A stretch of 64,000 nucleotides of DNA from Acidobacteriota bacterium (GCA_038040445.1 JBBPIG010000017.1:1-64000), one strand, 5' to 3'; positions 16,570 to 23,927 are shown, numbered from the stretch's first letter. The notes: generated by a model not told the origin, from the letters alone. Numbers and translations are program-made.

Positions 16570-17541
16570 TCACGCGGCCCGCTGGATCACCATCACCGTC
16601 AAGTCATCTCCCTTGGGTTGGCCCGCGCGGAATGATCGCGCATCGTCAAGACATGCCAGGGTCAGGGCTTGCGGCGCGAACGAGTGTTTGGCGCCGACCA
16701 TTGTGGTCAACCGCTCCATCCCATATTCCGTGTCCAACGGATCGCTCGACTCGGTCAGCCCGTCGGTGTAAAGCAACAAGCTGTCACCCGGCTCCAATTG
16801 CAGCTCGCGGGCCGAGTACTGCTCACGGCAGAAGATTCCGATGGGAAGGCCCGTCGCCTCGATGCTCGTGACTTCACCCTTACGAATCAACAGCGGTGGA
16901 CAATGACCCGCGTTGCATAGCTCGATCGCGCCCGACCGCCGCGCCCTCCCGCACACCAGCGTCGCGTAGTATGCCGGCATAGTCGCATCAGCAAAAACGT
17001 GGTTCGCTCGTTCAACCAATTGATCGACCGGCAAGTCGAGCGTTATCAGGCTGCGAAAGATAGCGTGAAGGTGGGCCATCAGCATCGACGCGGCTATGCC
17101 TTTCCCTGATACGTCGCCCAGGAGAAAGAACAGATCTCCGCTTTCGTTGGTAACCAGATCGCAGTAGTCGCCGCTCACCGGACCCGCCGCCTCGTAGTGG
17201 TAATAGGCTCGCCAGCCGTCCACGCTCAGGTCCTGAGTCGGAAGCAGCGAGTACTGCACCAGCGAGACGTTATCCAGATCGTTCTGGAGCGCGCGCTGTT
17301 CCTTGGCGTTCAAGCAATCGAGACAAAAGCGCGCGATGGGATCTTTGATCGCATCATCCTCGATCTCCTCATTACACGCTTCGCATATCCCGGCTGACCC
17401 GGCCTCCATTCTGTGCAGCGCTGAATCTACTTCTGAAAGGAGCGGGACAAGGTGAGAGCTGTCATCAAACTCAACGATGGCGGTTTCGAGCCTCTTGCGC
17501 CAATCGAGCAAATCCGAGCGAAGGTCTATTTGAGTAGACAT
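16570..17541 (-). CDS. PP2C/SpoIIE-type phosphatase with N-terminal DksA/TraR-like zinc finger
   Basis: 323 residues. The N-terminal part has a helical segment and a four-cysteine finger: Cys53 and Cys56 in ICEACNEEI, Cys73 and Cys76 in FCLDCL, matching the C-x2-C-x16-C-x2-C layout of DksA/TraR proteins. From about residue 100 there is an RsbU/SpoIIE phosphatase domain with the metal-binding motifs GDYCD (124-128), GDVSGKG (142-148), LLYTDGLTES and GDDLTVMV. Such phosphatases dephosphorylate anti-anti-sigma factors in partner-switching control of sigma factors. No anti-sigma or anti-anti-sigma gene is adjacent. A GGGAG site precedes the ATG. The finger may sense redox state or contact RNA polymerase (inference). 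Confidence 0.85.
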   Translation of the reverse strand: MSTQIDLRSDLLDWRKRLETAIVEFDDSSHLVPLLSEVDSALHRMEAGSAGICEACNEEIEDDAIKDPIARFCLDCLNAKEQRALQNDLDNVSLVQYSLLPTQDLSVDGWRAYYHYEAAGPVSGDYCDLVTNESGDLFFLLGDVSGKGIAASMLMAHLHAIFRSLITLDLPVDQLVERANHVFADATMPAYYATLVCGRARRSGAIELCNAGHCPPLLIRKGEVTSIEATGLPIGIFCREQYSARELQLEPGDSLLLYTDGLTESSDPLDTEYGMERLTTMVGAKHSFAPQALTLACLDDARSFRAGQPKGDDLTVMVIQRAA

Positions 17542-17832
17542 TATTCTTTACTCCCTTCGAGGCAGTCGTTCTTCTGAGCTCAATCTCATTCGGGCGGCCC
17601 TTAATCTCGGCTGAATTTCCTCGGCTGAATTTCTTGAAGTCCGCTGTGTCGATTAAAACGAAAAAACGCGCTTAGCTGTTCCGCCCTAGGCACGATAAAG
17701 TCAAAGAATTTAGCGGTCGCGCAACCGCTGTGGGCGGCACAATTCCGGCTTCGCTAGAATGCTACGTCAGGGCTGAAATTGAGTCTATCCGCACCTTGCG
17801 CTCAAACCCGTGAGCCAGCCGTTTGCCGCGCG

Positions 17833-17994
17833 CTATTCCTCGACCAGACGCCTGGGGTCCTTCTTGTGTTTCGCGCGGCGGTCCTCGCGGGATTTCTTGT
17901 CTTCAAACTTTTTCGACGGCAAGATAGGCGCGCGCGGACGCGGCCGAAACTTGTCCTTTTCGATCGTTATCTTGTCCGTTTTCTTCTTTGGCAC
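17833..17994 (-). CDS. small basic protein, 53 residues, probably leaderless
   Basis: A GTG-initiated ORF of 53 codons whose product is rich in Lys, Arg, Asp and Pro: it begins MPKKKTDKITIEKDKF, has a middle RPRPRAPILPSKKFEDKKS and ends KKDPRRLVEE. The even charge pattern and lack of rare residues argue for a real gene rather than chance. TATAAT lies 8 nt upstream of the GTG and there is no ribosome-binding site, suggesting a transcript starting at or very near the start codon. Function unknown; small highly charged proteins like this are sometimes ribosome- or nucleic-acid-associated (inference). Confidence 0.55.
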   Translation of the reverse strand: MPKKKTDKITIEKDKFRPRPRAPILPSKKFEDKKSREDRRAKHKKDPRRLVEE

Positions 17995-18037
17995 CGAGTC
18001 ACATTATACGTCTCCGAAACACAATCAGGAATGCGGC

Positions 18038-18062
18038 GCGGTCCATATGGACTGCGGCGGCC
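18038..18062. repeat. fragment of the dispersed repeat seen at 46146 and 60366
   Basis: A CATATGGACTGCGGCGGC core, embedded in a GTCCATATGGAC palindrome, matches one end of the ~185-bp repeat found at 46146-46334 and 60366-60549. Only this end is present here, just upstream of the M24 peptidase. Confidence 0.5.
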
Positions 18063-18124
18063 CACCTCGACTCCTGAGTCGGCGAGCTTCCGCGTCTCTC
18101 TCCCTCCTGCTATGCTCTAGCACT

Positions 18125-19507
18125 ATGAAACGCAATGCCACTCAACGTACGTTGATACTCGCGACGCTTGCGCTGATCGTCGCCGGGCTCGCGATCCCCG
18201 GTGTGGCCGCCGGCAACGACAAGCTCGCGAACATACCAAGGTCTGAGTATCGCGCTCGCCGTCAGAAGCTGCTCGAGCAAATCAAAGATGGCATCGTTGT
18301 TATGACAGGCGCACGCGAAGAAGATCTCGGCGAGGTCGGACGCTTCCGCCAGCGCAACGATTTTATGTACTTGACTGGCGTTCAGACTCCCGCGGCATAT
18401 TTGATCTTCGTTCCCGCTGGCGTGATTCCGGGCAAGCCGCAACACGAGACGGTCTTTATTCCAGCGCGTGATATCAGACACGAACAGTGGACGGGCGTTC
18501 AACTCGGTCCGGGCCAGGACGCCGAACGTCTGTTCGGTCTCGAAGAAGTTGCGGCCTCAACTGCATTCAAAGAGCGGCTGAATCAGTTGCTCGCCGTGCC
18601 CGCCTCGGAAGGCAAGCCCTCGCCCAAGGTCTATACCGTGATTCCAGCCGGGCCGGGTTCGGATATCAGCCGCGAGAGCCGCTTTGTCGAGATGCTCCGC
18701 CAGACTTATCCGAAGAACGAAGTTACGGACGTGGCGAGGATCATCGCCGAGATGCGCAAGGTCAAATCGCCTTCCGAAGTCGAGCTGCTCCAGAAGGCTG
18801 TCGATGTTTCGATCGAAGGCCATCGTGAGCTGTTCCGCGTCATCAAGCCGGGGGCTTACGAATACGAAGCGCAGGCGGCCCTGGAGGCCGAGTGGACGCG
18901 GCGGGGCTCTGAACGACCGGGCTATCCCTCGATCGTCGGTTCCGGCATCAACGGCACGATCCTTCACTACAACGAGAACCGAAAGCGCATCGAGAACGGC
19001 GAGTTGGTCGTTGTTGACGCGGCGGCCGAGTACAGCTACTACACGGCGGACATCACCCGCACGTTTCCGGCTTCGGGTAAGTTCACACCGCGACAGCGCG
19101 AGGTATATCAACTGGTGCTCGACGCGCAGCGGGCAGCCGAAAAGGCGTTTGTGCCGGGCAAATCGAGCCTGGCCGATCTTCAACGCGCAGCGCGGGACGT
19201 GATGAAGTCCAGCCCCCTGCGCGACAAGCAGGGCAACACGCTCGACAAGTATTTCATTCACGGCCTTGGTCACTGGATCGGCATGGACGTGCACGACGTT
19301 GGGAGCTACGGTGTGTTGCCGGTCGGCTCGGTCTTCACTATCGAGCCCGGGATTTATCTCCCTGAGGAAGCCTTCGGAGTCAGGATTGAAGACGACTACT
19401 TGGTAACCGAGAAGGGGCTGGTGAAAATGAGCGCGAAGCTGCCGTCGGAGCCTGATGAGATCGAGCGACTGATGTCGTCGCGCGCGCGAGCGACCTCGCC
19501 GCGATAG
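18125..19507 (+). CDS. secreted M24-family metallopeptidase (Xaa-Pro aminopeptidase type)
   Basis: 460 residues from ATG 18125, where a signal peptide begins (LILATLALIVAGLAIPGVAAG). The creatinase-like N-terminal domain (RRQKLLEQIKDGIVVMTGAREE, FLYLTG-like) is followed by a pita-bread catalytic domain with the expected metal ligands: Asp in VVDAAAEYSYYTADITRTFP (two Asp), His in HGLGHWIGMDVHD, Glu in TIEPGIY and Glu in VRIEDDYLVT. It removes N-terminal residues preceding proline, here in the periplasm. The frame is open upstream, but that part has no protein-like features and contains the antisense small basic gene, so the upstream starts were rejected. Confidence 0.9.
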   Translation: MKRNATQRTLILATLALIVAGLAIPGVAAGNDKLANIPRSEYRARRQKLLEQIKDGIVVMTGAREEDLGEVGRFRQRNDFMYLTGVQTPAAYLIFVPAGVIPGKPQHETVFIPARDIRHEQWTGVQLGPGQDAERLFGLEEVAASTAFKERLNQLLAVPASEGKPSPKVYTVIPAGPGSDISRESRFVEMLRQTYPKNEVTDVARIIAEMRKVKSPSEVELLQKAVDVSIEGHRELFRVIKPGAYEYEAQAALEAEWTRRGSERPGYPSIVGSGINGTILHYNENRKRIENGELVVVDAAAEYSYYTADITRTFPASGKFTPRQREVYQLVLDAQRAAEKAFVPGKSSLADLQRAARDVMKSSPLRDKQGNTLDKYFIHGLGHWIGMDVHDVGSYGVLPVGSVFTIEPGIYLPEEAFGVRIEDDYLVTEKGLVKMSAKLPSEPDEIERLMSSRARATSPR

Positions 19508-19535
19508 GCTCGTGAACCGATATCCACTTTTATTA

Positions 19536-19564
19536 TTGACCTCCGACTTTCATCTCATTAAGAT
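19536..19564 (+). promoter_or_regulatory. promoter of the V4R-like gene
   Basis: TTGACC (19536-19541), 17-bp spacer and TAAGAT (19559-19564), about 100 bp before ATG 19664. The leader contains a GC-rich stretch but no recognised riboswitch. Confidence 0.45.
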
Positions 19565-19663
19565 TTCCGCAGTCGAAAGGCTCTCAAAGCCCCGCCAGTT
19601 AAGCCCCGGCTAAAAATCCAATGCAAGCTGTTCCGTCGCGAATCAGTTTGCCAGTGAGATCAC

Positions 19664-20218
19664 ATGGAAATCAAAGGCAGCATTCTCGAATCTCGTCTGC
19701 ACTTCGTAAGAGACCGGTTCGGTCCAAAAGCGGTAGAGGACGTTTTATCCGCATTGCCCGCTTCGGACCAGGCCACGCTTCGAAAGCCGCTCAACTCCGC
19801 CGGCTGGTATCATTTTCAAACCGGCCAACACCTGGACGATGCCATCGTGCAAGTGATAGGGAGGGGCGACGCGCGGCTGTTTGAAGACATGGGTGCGGCA
19901 TCGGCTCAGCAGAACCTGAGCGGCATACAGAAGTTCTACCTCGACCCCGGCAATCCGCAAGGCTTCATGCTGCGGGCGCCTTTGATCTACCACGTGTACT
20001 ACGATAAGGGCTGGCGCGACTACAAACCCACCGGGCCGGCCACAGGCGTGATGACTACCTACGAAGCGGAAACCTACTCAGCGGCTGATTGCATGACCGT
20101 AATGGGCTGGTACAAGCAAGCTTTGAAGATGTGTGGCGCGAAGGACGTCGACATTGTGGAGGAAACCTGTCGAGCCAGGGGCGGAGAGTACTGCCGGTAT
20201 TTGGTGAGCTGGCGATAG
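19664..20218 (+). CDS. V4R / TIGR02265-like sensory domain protein
   Basis: 184 residues. The N-terminus (SILESRLHFVRDRFGPKAVEDVLSAL) resembles the start of heme-NO-binding/TIGR02265-type proteins. The C-terminal half has the 4-vinyl-reductase (V4R) pattern, ending in ALKMCGAKDVDIVEETCRARGGEYCRYLVSW, with Cys spaced as in V4R small-molecule-binding domains. These domains bind small hydrophobic ligands and usually act in signalling. There is no attached output domain and no partner gene. No TM or signal peptide. Two hydrophobic/aromatic-rich segments in the middle fit an alpha/beta domain. Confidence 0.6.
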   Translation: MEIKGSILESRLHFVRDRFGPKAVEDVLSALPASDQATLRKPLNSAGWYHFQTGQHLDDAIVQVIGRGDARLFEDMGAASAQQNLSGIQKFYLDPGNPQGFMLRAPLIYHVYYDKGWRDYKPTGPATGVMTTYEAETYSAADCMTVMGWYKQALKMCGAKDVDIVEETCRARGGEYCRYLVSWR

Positions 20219-20275
20219 AAGCCAACCAATCTCACACGGATGACCCTCAATATGAGCGTCATCCGTGTTCCATTG

Positions 20276-20824
20276 CTACCCAACCGAAACGCCGGGTTCT
20301 TCCATGAACAGATACTTGCGCCACTCCCATCGCGACTCGGCAGCGTGGCGCATCGAAGCTCGCTCGATGCCGTAGGTCAAAGCAGCCGGATTTGCCAGCA
20401 GTGGCATCCGTGCTTCCTCGGGAGTGCGGTTGCCCTTGCGCTGGTTGCAAGCGAAGCAAGCGGCGCACAGATTGTCAGCCACGGTTCGTCCGCCGCGCGA
20501 ACGCGGCAGAATGTGGTCGATCGTCAGGTCGAAAGGACCGCCCTTCATTCCGCAATATTGGCAGCGGTACCGGTCGCGCGCGAGAATTCGCGAGCGTTTG
20601 GTGCTCGAGCGTCCCTGTCGTCCTCTCACGTCCACATACGCGATCAGTCGAATGACGCTCGGCGCAGGAAAGACGAAGTGCTGCGAGCGAAGCACACGGT
20701 CGCCGTCCAGCTCGACCACCTCAGCCGAGCCTTTCCAGACCAGGCGGACTGCGCGAGGAGTGTTGACGATGCCCAGCGCCTCGTAAGAGGCGTTTAGCAG
20801 CAGAACTCTTCGTGTTAGCAACAT
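20276..20824 (-). CDS. HNH endonuclease
   Basis: 182 residues from ATG 20824 (GGAAG upstream; an in-frame GTG lies 6 nt earlier). The HNH core is clear: RCQYCGMKGGPFDLTIDHILPRSRGG, then NLCAACFACNQRKGNRTPEEA, giving two C-x2-C zinc pairs and the DH catalytic dyad. The N-terminal part (VLLLNASYEALGIVNTPRAVRLV) is typical of the broad stand-alone HNH family found in many bacteria, whose substrate is generally unknown. It is the last gene of the tRNA/RNA-repair island on the minus strand, separated from the first tRNA by a heptamer hairpin; a link with the tRNAs is possible but not shown. Confidence 0.88.
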   Translation of the reverse strand: MLLTRRVLLLNASYEALGIVNTPRAVRLVWKGSAEVVELDGDRVLRSQHFVFPAPSVIRLIAYVDVRGRQGRSSTKRSRILARDRYRCQYCGMKGGPFDLTIDHILPRSRGGRTVADNLCAACFACNQRKGNRTPEEARMPLLANPAALTYGIERASMRHAAESRWEWRKYLFMEEPGVSVG

Positions 20825-20832
20825 AATCACTT

Positions 20833-20947
20833 CCGCTCAGGGTTCAGGGTTCCGAGTTCAGGGTTCAGAGTTCAGGGTGGGTTGAACCACCACCAATCAT
20901 CAACCCTGAACTCGGGACCCTGAACTCGGAACCCTGAACCCTGAACC
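20833..20947. repeat. heptamer inverted repeat (GTTCAGG / CCTGAAC)
   Basis: Runs of GTTCAGG-like heptamers (some GTTCCGA variants) are answered by CCTGAAC-like heptamers across a short loop containing TTGAACCACC. The same heptamer builds the hairpins at 36387-36473 and 40574-40650. Confidence 0.75.
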
Positions 20948-20956
20948 ATTACATCG

Positions 20957-21031
20957 TGGAGCCGGCGACCAGATTCGAACTGATGTCTACTGCTTACGAG
21001 ACAGTCGCTCTTCCCATTGAGCTACGCCGGC
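20957..21031 (-). tRNA. tRNA-Thr (CGT)
   Basis: Full cloverleaf with acceptor GCCGGCG/CGCCGGC, anticodon loop CTCGTAA, T loop TTCGAAT, encoded CCA (TCCA end). Last tRNA of the array in the transcription direction. Confidence 0.9.
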
Positions 21032-21091
21032 AAATCTGACCGACGACCGGAGACAACAGACCGTCGTCGGTCTTCGGTCGTCTGTCGTTAG

Positions 21092-21163
21092 TAGTCGGGG
21101 AAGGAATCGAACCTTCAACATCCGGTTTGTAGGACCGGCGCCATACCATTAGGCCACCCGACC
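21092..21163 (-). tRNA. tRNA-Val (TAC), with C33
   Basis: Acceptor GGTCGGG/CCCGACT (one G-T pair), D arm GCC/GGC, anticodon stem CCGGT/ACCGG, loop CCTACAA: position 33 is C instead of the near-universal U. No encoded CCA. The body resembles Gln-type tRNAs. Confidence 0.75.
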
Positions 21164-21172
21164 AGAAAGAGC

Positions 21173-21254
21173 CTGGGAGCGCTGGCATCCTTGACTGCTT
21201 CTGTTTCGTTACTCCTCGCGCCAAACGGGCAGACAAGGATGCCTGCGCTCCCAG
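21173..21254. repeat. long inverted repeat between tRNA genes
   Basis: Arms reading GGGAGCGC(T)GGCATCCTTG and the near-complementary CAAGGATGCCTGCGCTCCC flank about 40 nt. A related GCAGGCA/TGCCTGC hairpin occurs at about 4650-4675, before the MarR gene. MITE-like or REP-like element inserted in the spacer between tRNA-Val and tRNA-Gly. Confidence 0.6.
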
Positions 21255-21256
21255 AG

Positions 21257-21328
21257 AGCCTCGTGTGAGAGTCGAACTCACGCTATCGGTTTGGAAGACC
21301 GAGGTCATAGCCGCTAGACCAACGAGGC
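21257..21328 (-). tRNA. tRNA-Gly (TCC)
   Basis: Acceptor GCCTCGT/ACGAGGC, anticodon stem TCGGT/ACCGA with loop CTTCCAA, T arm GTGAG-TTCGACT-CTCAC. No encoded CCA. Confidence 0.9.
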
Positions 21329-21339
21329 TTGAGGTTCAT

Positions 21340-21452
21340 AGTTCAAGCTTCAGCTTGCCCACGCACTGTGCAGCCTGAAGGCGGAACTCTGAACTTGCAT
21401 ATGGTTTAGAGTTCAAGCTTCAGCTTGCCCGTGCCCGCAGCCTGAACTCTGA
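21340..21452. repeat. two direct copies of a short palindromic repeat
   Basis: AGTTCAAGCTTCAGCTTGCC occurs at about 21340-21359 and 21410-21429, each followed by a complementary CAGCCTGAA...GAACTCTGAAC tail. A third copy lies at 25862-25918 in the same tRNA array. Confidence 0.65.
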
Positions 21453-21462
21453 ACTTCTCGAG

Positions 21463-21535
21463 AGCTTCGTGCTGGATTCGAACCAGCGCTGCCGGTTTAC
21501 AGGACCGGAGTCATAACCAACTAGACCAACGAAGC
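21463..21535 (-). tRNA. tRNA-Thr (TGT), with C33
   Basis: Acceptor GCTTCGT/ACGAAGC, anticodon stem CCGGT/ACCGG, loop CCTGTAA with C at position 33. No encoded CCA. Confidence 0.8.
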
Positions 21536-21539
21536 GCAG

Positions 21540-21615
21540 TGACTCCGGCGAGACTCGAACTCGCGCCCTTCGCTTTCGGAGAGCGACGCTCTTGATCCAT
21601 CTGAGCTACGGAGCC
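21540..21615 (-). tRNA. tRNA-Arg (CCG)
   Basis: Acceptor GGCTCCG/CGGAGTC, D stem GCTC/GAGC, anticodon stem TCGCT/AGCGA with loop CTCCGAA. No encoded CCA. Only 4 nt from the preceding tRNA. Confidence 0.88.
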
Positions 21616-21626
21616 GTATTCAAAAG

Positions 21627-21699
21627 CGCGGACGGCAGGACTCGAACCCGCATAGACTTGTTCCGAAGACAAGCGCCTGATCCATTCGGCCACGTCCGC
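21627..21699 (-). tRNA. tRNA-Arg (TCG)
   Basis: Acceptor GCGGACG/CGTCCGC, anticodon stem CTTGT/ACAAG with loop CTTCGGA. No encoded CCA. Confidence 0.88.
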
Positions 21700-21702
21700 A
21701 AG

Positions 21703-21775
21703 CTGCGAAGCCAGGGGTCGAACCTGGAGTCTCTCGGGTCAAAGCCGAGCGTGTTGCCAGTTACACCACTTCGCA
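21703..21775 (-). tRNA. tRNA-Gln (TTG)
   Basis: Acceptor TGCGAAG/CTTCGCA, D arm GTGT/ACAC, anticodon stem CTCGG/CCGAG with loop CTTTGAC. The first 10 nt of the gene (GCGAAGTGGT) are repeated in tandem just upstream at 21776-21785. No encoded CCA. Confidence 0.88.
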
Positions 21776-21790
21776 CCACTTCGCAAATAT

Positions 21791-21866
21791 TGGTGGTTGG
21801 GGCCGGATTCGAACCGGCTTCCTCTGGAGCTTCACACCAGCGCTCTTCCTAATGAGCTTCCCAACC
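21791..21866 (-). tRNA. tRNA-Phe (GAA)
   Basis: Acceptor GGTTGGG/CCCAACC, loop GTGAAGC giving anticodon GAA, encoded ACCA. The anticodon stem has a T-T mismatch at its loop-proximal pair. Its first 19 nt recur exactly at 22767-22785, in the leader of the neighbouring RNA ligase gene. Confidence 0.82.
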
Positions 21867-21978
21867 CTGATTCGAGGATTGAAGATCGAGGATGGACGAT
21901 CGAGCATGGGTCTCGGGCAATCTTCCATCCTCCATCTTCTATCCTCGATCCTCAATCCTCTATCCTCCATCCTCAGTT
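21867..21978. repeat. heptamer inverted repeat (GGATCGA-like / TCCTCCA-like)
   Basis: GAGGATTGAAGATCGAGGATGGACGATCGAG-type heptads on the left are answered by about eight TCCTCNA heptads on the right, forming a long imperfect hairpin between tRNA-Phe and the RNA ligase stop codon. Confidence 0.7.
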
Positions 21979-22002
21979 TTCGGCATGGAACGGCAGCGCG
22001 GA

Positions 22003-22749
22003 TCACGGCCGCCAGTTCCACACTGCTTCATTGCCGGACATCTCCGGCAAGTAAACTCCATCCACCTTGTCGCGCCGGACGAACTTCGCCAGGAAGTCGA
22101 CCTCATTGCGACGCTCGCTTCCGCGGCCTTCGTTCGCCAACCGATTTCGCTCGACGCGCCACACAGCGCCTTCCACCTTATCCAGCGCGCCGTGAAACCC
22201 GAACTCACCGAGCCGCAGCAGGGCTCTCTCGATGCTCAGCGGCCCTCCCCGGTGGATCACCGCCGGCGTGATGAACCCGGCGGAATTGACCCGCGACACC
22301 AGTTCGTCGTAGATCGCGCGGCGGCTCCCAGTCATCAAGTCAAACGCGACGAATGGCTCGTGCCTCAACGAGTAGCGAGTGCCATGTGCTTGCATCAGCC
22401 ATTCACCGCACAGACGCTCGCCGTCTTGCAGCACGAGCATGAAGCGGTCTTGATTCGCGTAAACCCACTCTGCGAATCTCCAGTGCTGTTCGTAAGGCGA
22501 ACTGCCGGCCAGGTAGCCCGCCCGCGACAGCGGAAAAAGCATTCCATCAAGCCTCGCAACCGCGACGTTCGATCCATCCAGCTTCTCTTGAACGATGACC
22601 ACGTCGTGGCGGTCACGAGGCTTCTCAGTCGCGATGCGCTTCTGACCCTCGTGGCACTTGTGATCGCCGGGGCCCATTCGCGAGCCGGGCAGATGCGCGA
22701 TGTGACCGTAGCTCTTACCGCCAAGCGGCTTTCTGTTTTCTAAGTTCAT
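22003..22749 (-). CDS. RNA ligase family protein (T4 Rnl2-like nucleotidyltransferase)
   Basis: 248 residues. Covalent nucleotidyltransferase motifs are in order: motif I QEKLDGSN with the AMP-accepting Lys56, motif III FVAFDL, motif IV VEGAVWRV, motif V DFLAKFVR. Such enzymes adenylate the 5'-phosphate and seal 3'-OH/5'-PO4 RNA ends. A His/Cys-rich segment before motif I (MGPGDHKCHEGQKR) may bind metal (inference). GGAGGGAG lies 8 nt before ATG 22749. Directly upstream of that site is a 19-nt copy of the 5' end of tRNA-Phe. It lies inside the tRNA array, on the same strand and between two heptamer hairpins, so it is probably produced from the array transcript or a local promoter and acts on cleaved tRNAs (inference). 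Confidence 0.85.
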   Translation of the reverse strand: MNLENRKPLGGKSYGHIAHLPGSRMGPGDHKCHEGQKRIATEKPRDRHDVVIVQEKLDGSNVAVARLDGMLFPLSRAGYLAGSSPYEQHWRFAEWVYANQDRFMLVLQDGERLCGEWLMQAHGTRYSLRHEPFVAFDLMTGSRRAIYDELVSRVNSAGFITPAVIHRGGPLSIERALLRLGEFGFHGALDKVEGAVWRVERNRLANEGRGSERRNEVDFLAKFVRRDKVDGVYLPEMSGNEAVWNWRP

Positions 22750-22766
22750 CGCTGCGTCTCCCTCCC

Positions 22767-22785
22767 CCTAATGAGCTTCCCAACC
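22767..22785 (-). repeat. duplicated 5' end of tRNA-Phe (19 nt) in RNA ligase leader
   Basis: Exactly matches positions 1-19 of tRNA-Phe (21848-21866): acceptor 5' strand plus the first half of the D arm (GGTTGGGAAGCTCATTAGG). The flanks beyond the match are also similar, so the two form direct repeats bracketing the ligase gene. It sits 3-15 nt upstream of the ligase ribosome-binding site. Confidence 0.85.
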
Positions 22786-22965
22786 GTGATCGAGAATCGA
22801 GGATTAAGGATCGAGGATCGAGGATCGAGGATCGAGGATCGAGGATCGAGGATCGAGGATTGAAGATCGAGCACCGACCTCGGGCAATCATTCTATTTTC
22901 AATCTTTCTATCGTCTATCCTCAATCCTCGATCCTCCATCCTAATCCTCGATCCTCTATCCTCGA
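22786..22965. repeat. heptamer inverted repeat (GATCGAG)n / (CTCGATC-like)n
   Basis: At least seven perfect tandem GGATCGA heptads (about 22805-22860) are followed, after a spacer with TCTATTTTCAATC, by complementary TCCTCGA/TCCTCAA heptads to 22965. This is the longest heptamer hairpin in the window and separates the two RNA ligase genes. Confidence 0.85.
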
Positions 22966-23927
22966 GCCTTCTCCAGGTACCCGTTTGATACGACCTTCAA
23001 GCAGACACGGCCAATCTCAAGGTCGGTCCTCTCGCGCAAAGGTTTGACCACAATCCCTTCGCGAAAGTGTTGAGCTCCCGGAATCAAGCTCGGCCCTTCC
23101 GCAAGCGCAAACACCCGCTCCGCTTCGAACGGGATGTGAGTCGCGACCCGCGGCACCCAGGGCAACTCGGGCGCCAGATCGCAAGCCGCTTCAGCATCGA
23201 CCCACTCGGCGCGATCGAGAATGTCGAATAAGGCCACTCTTATCTCGCCGGGTCTCGTGCCGTACTTCAAACGCTGCACGCTGCCGTAGACCTCGCCGTA
23301 AACCGTCATCTCCGGATTCCGTTCACAGAAGCCGGCGATCTCCGGACACTGGCCGAGAGCCTTCCACCAGAGGTTGTTCTCGTCGTACTTCTTCCACGTG
23401 CCCCGGCTGCCGGCGCGCATGCGGCCGCCGGCGTAGCAGAACCGTGCGTTCGCCCCGTGAATCTTCTCGGTGACCCACACCGGCTCGCCCTCGACGAACA
23501 CGTGAGCGAATCGCCGTAGCGAGTCCACATCGTAGCTCGGATGGAATCCGGCGGGCGCGCCCTCTTCGTCGCCGCGAGCCATCAAAGGCAGCGGCGGCTC
23601 GTAGTGCGACACGCCGAGCAATTCCGCGACATCTTCGCCGAGTTGTGTGCCGTCGGGCGCCGGCATCAACAGACCCATCGACACAACCCCACGCAGCCGC
23701 TTGACTCGGATGCGTTCATGGCCGGCCAGAAAGGCGAACTCAGGCCGCGCGCTGTCTACAACCGAGTCCGGCGGTATGTAAGCGCCCAGCTCTATGCCGC
23801 GCCAATCCTCCGTGCGAACGCAGACGGTGTAGCCACCGAAGACCCGCACGACAGAGAGGCTATCCGCGTTAGGGTGCGGCTCGAGAATGACTCGAACCAC
23901 TTCAACTTTGTGTGTGCTCTTTTCCAT
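22956..23927 (-). CDS. RNA ligase, DRB0094 (Rnl5)-like, with N-terminal OB domain
   Basis: 323 residues from ATG 23927 (GGGGAT upstream); the upstream extension of the frame is tRNA sequence and was rejected. Residues 1-100 form an OB-like domain (VEVVRVILEPHPNADSLSVVRVFGG) with the HPNADSL phrase typical of tRNA-binding OB folds. The catalytic domain has motif I VTEKIHGANAR with Lys155 and the KxHG variant typical of Deinococcus DRB0094-type ligases, YGEVYGSVQ, motif III VALFDIL, motif IV REGIVVKP and motif V VCLKVVS. Characterised relatives seal nicked RNA with 3'-OH/5'-PO4 ends. The gene is embedded in the tRNA array next to a second, different ligase, pointing to tRNA repair (inference). 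Confidence 0.88.
   Translation of the reverse strand: MEKSTHKVEVVRVILEPHPNADSLSVVRVFGGYTVCVRTEDWRGIELGAYIPPDSVVDSARPEFAFLAGHERIRVKRLRGVVSMGLLMPAPDGTQLGEDVAELLGVSHYEPPLPLMARGDEEGAPAGFHPSYDVDSLRRFAHVFVEGEPVWVTEKIHGANARFCYAGGRMRAGSRGTWKKYDENNLWWKALGQCPEIAGFCERNPEMTVYGEVYGSVQRLKYGTRPGEIRVALFDILDRAEWVDAEAACDLAPELPWVPRVATHIPFEAERVFALAEGPSLIPGAQHFREGIVVKPLRERTDLEIGRVCLKVVSNGYLEKARG

Noticed and set aside
17810-18124. 105-codon extension of the M24 peptidase
   Set aside because: No protein-like features, antisense to a better small gene, and a signal peptide begins at ATG 18125.
19565-19663. Leader of the V4R-like gene as a riboswitch
   Set aside because: No recognisable riboswitch core; only a short GC-rich pairing could be drawn.
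22800-22960. Regular GATCGAG repeats resembling a CRISPR array
   Set aside because: Units are 7 nt with no unique spacers and no cas genes nearby; they form an inverted heptamer repeat instead.
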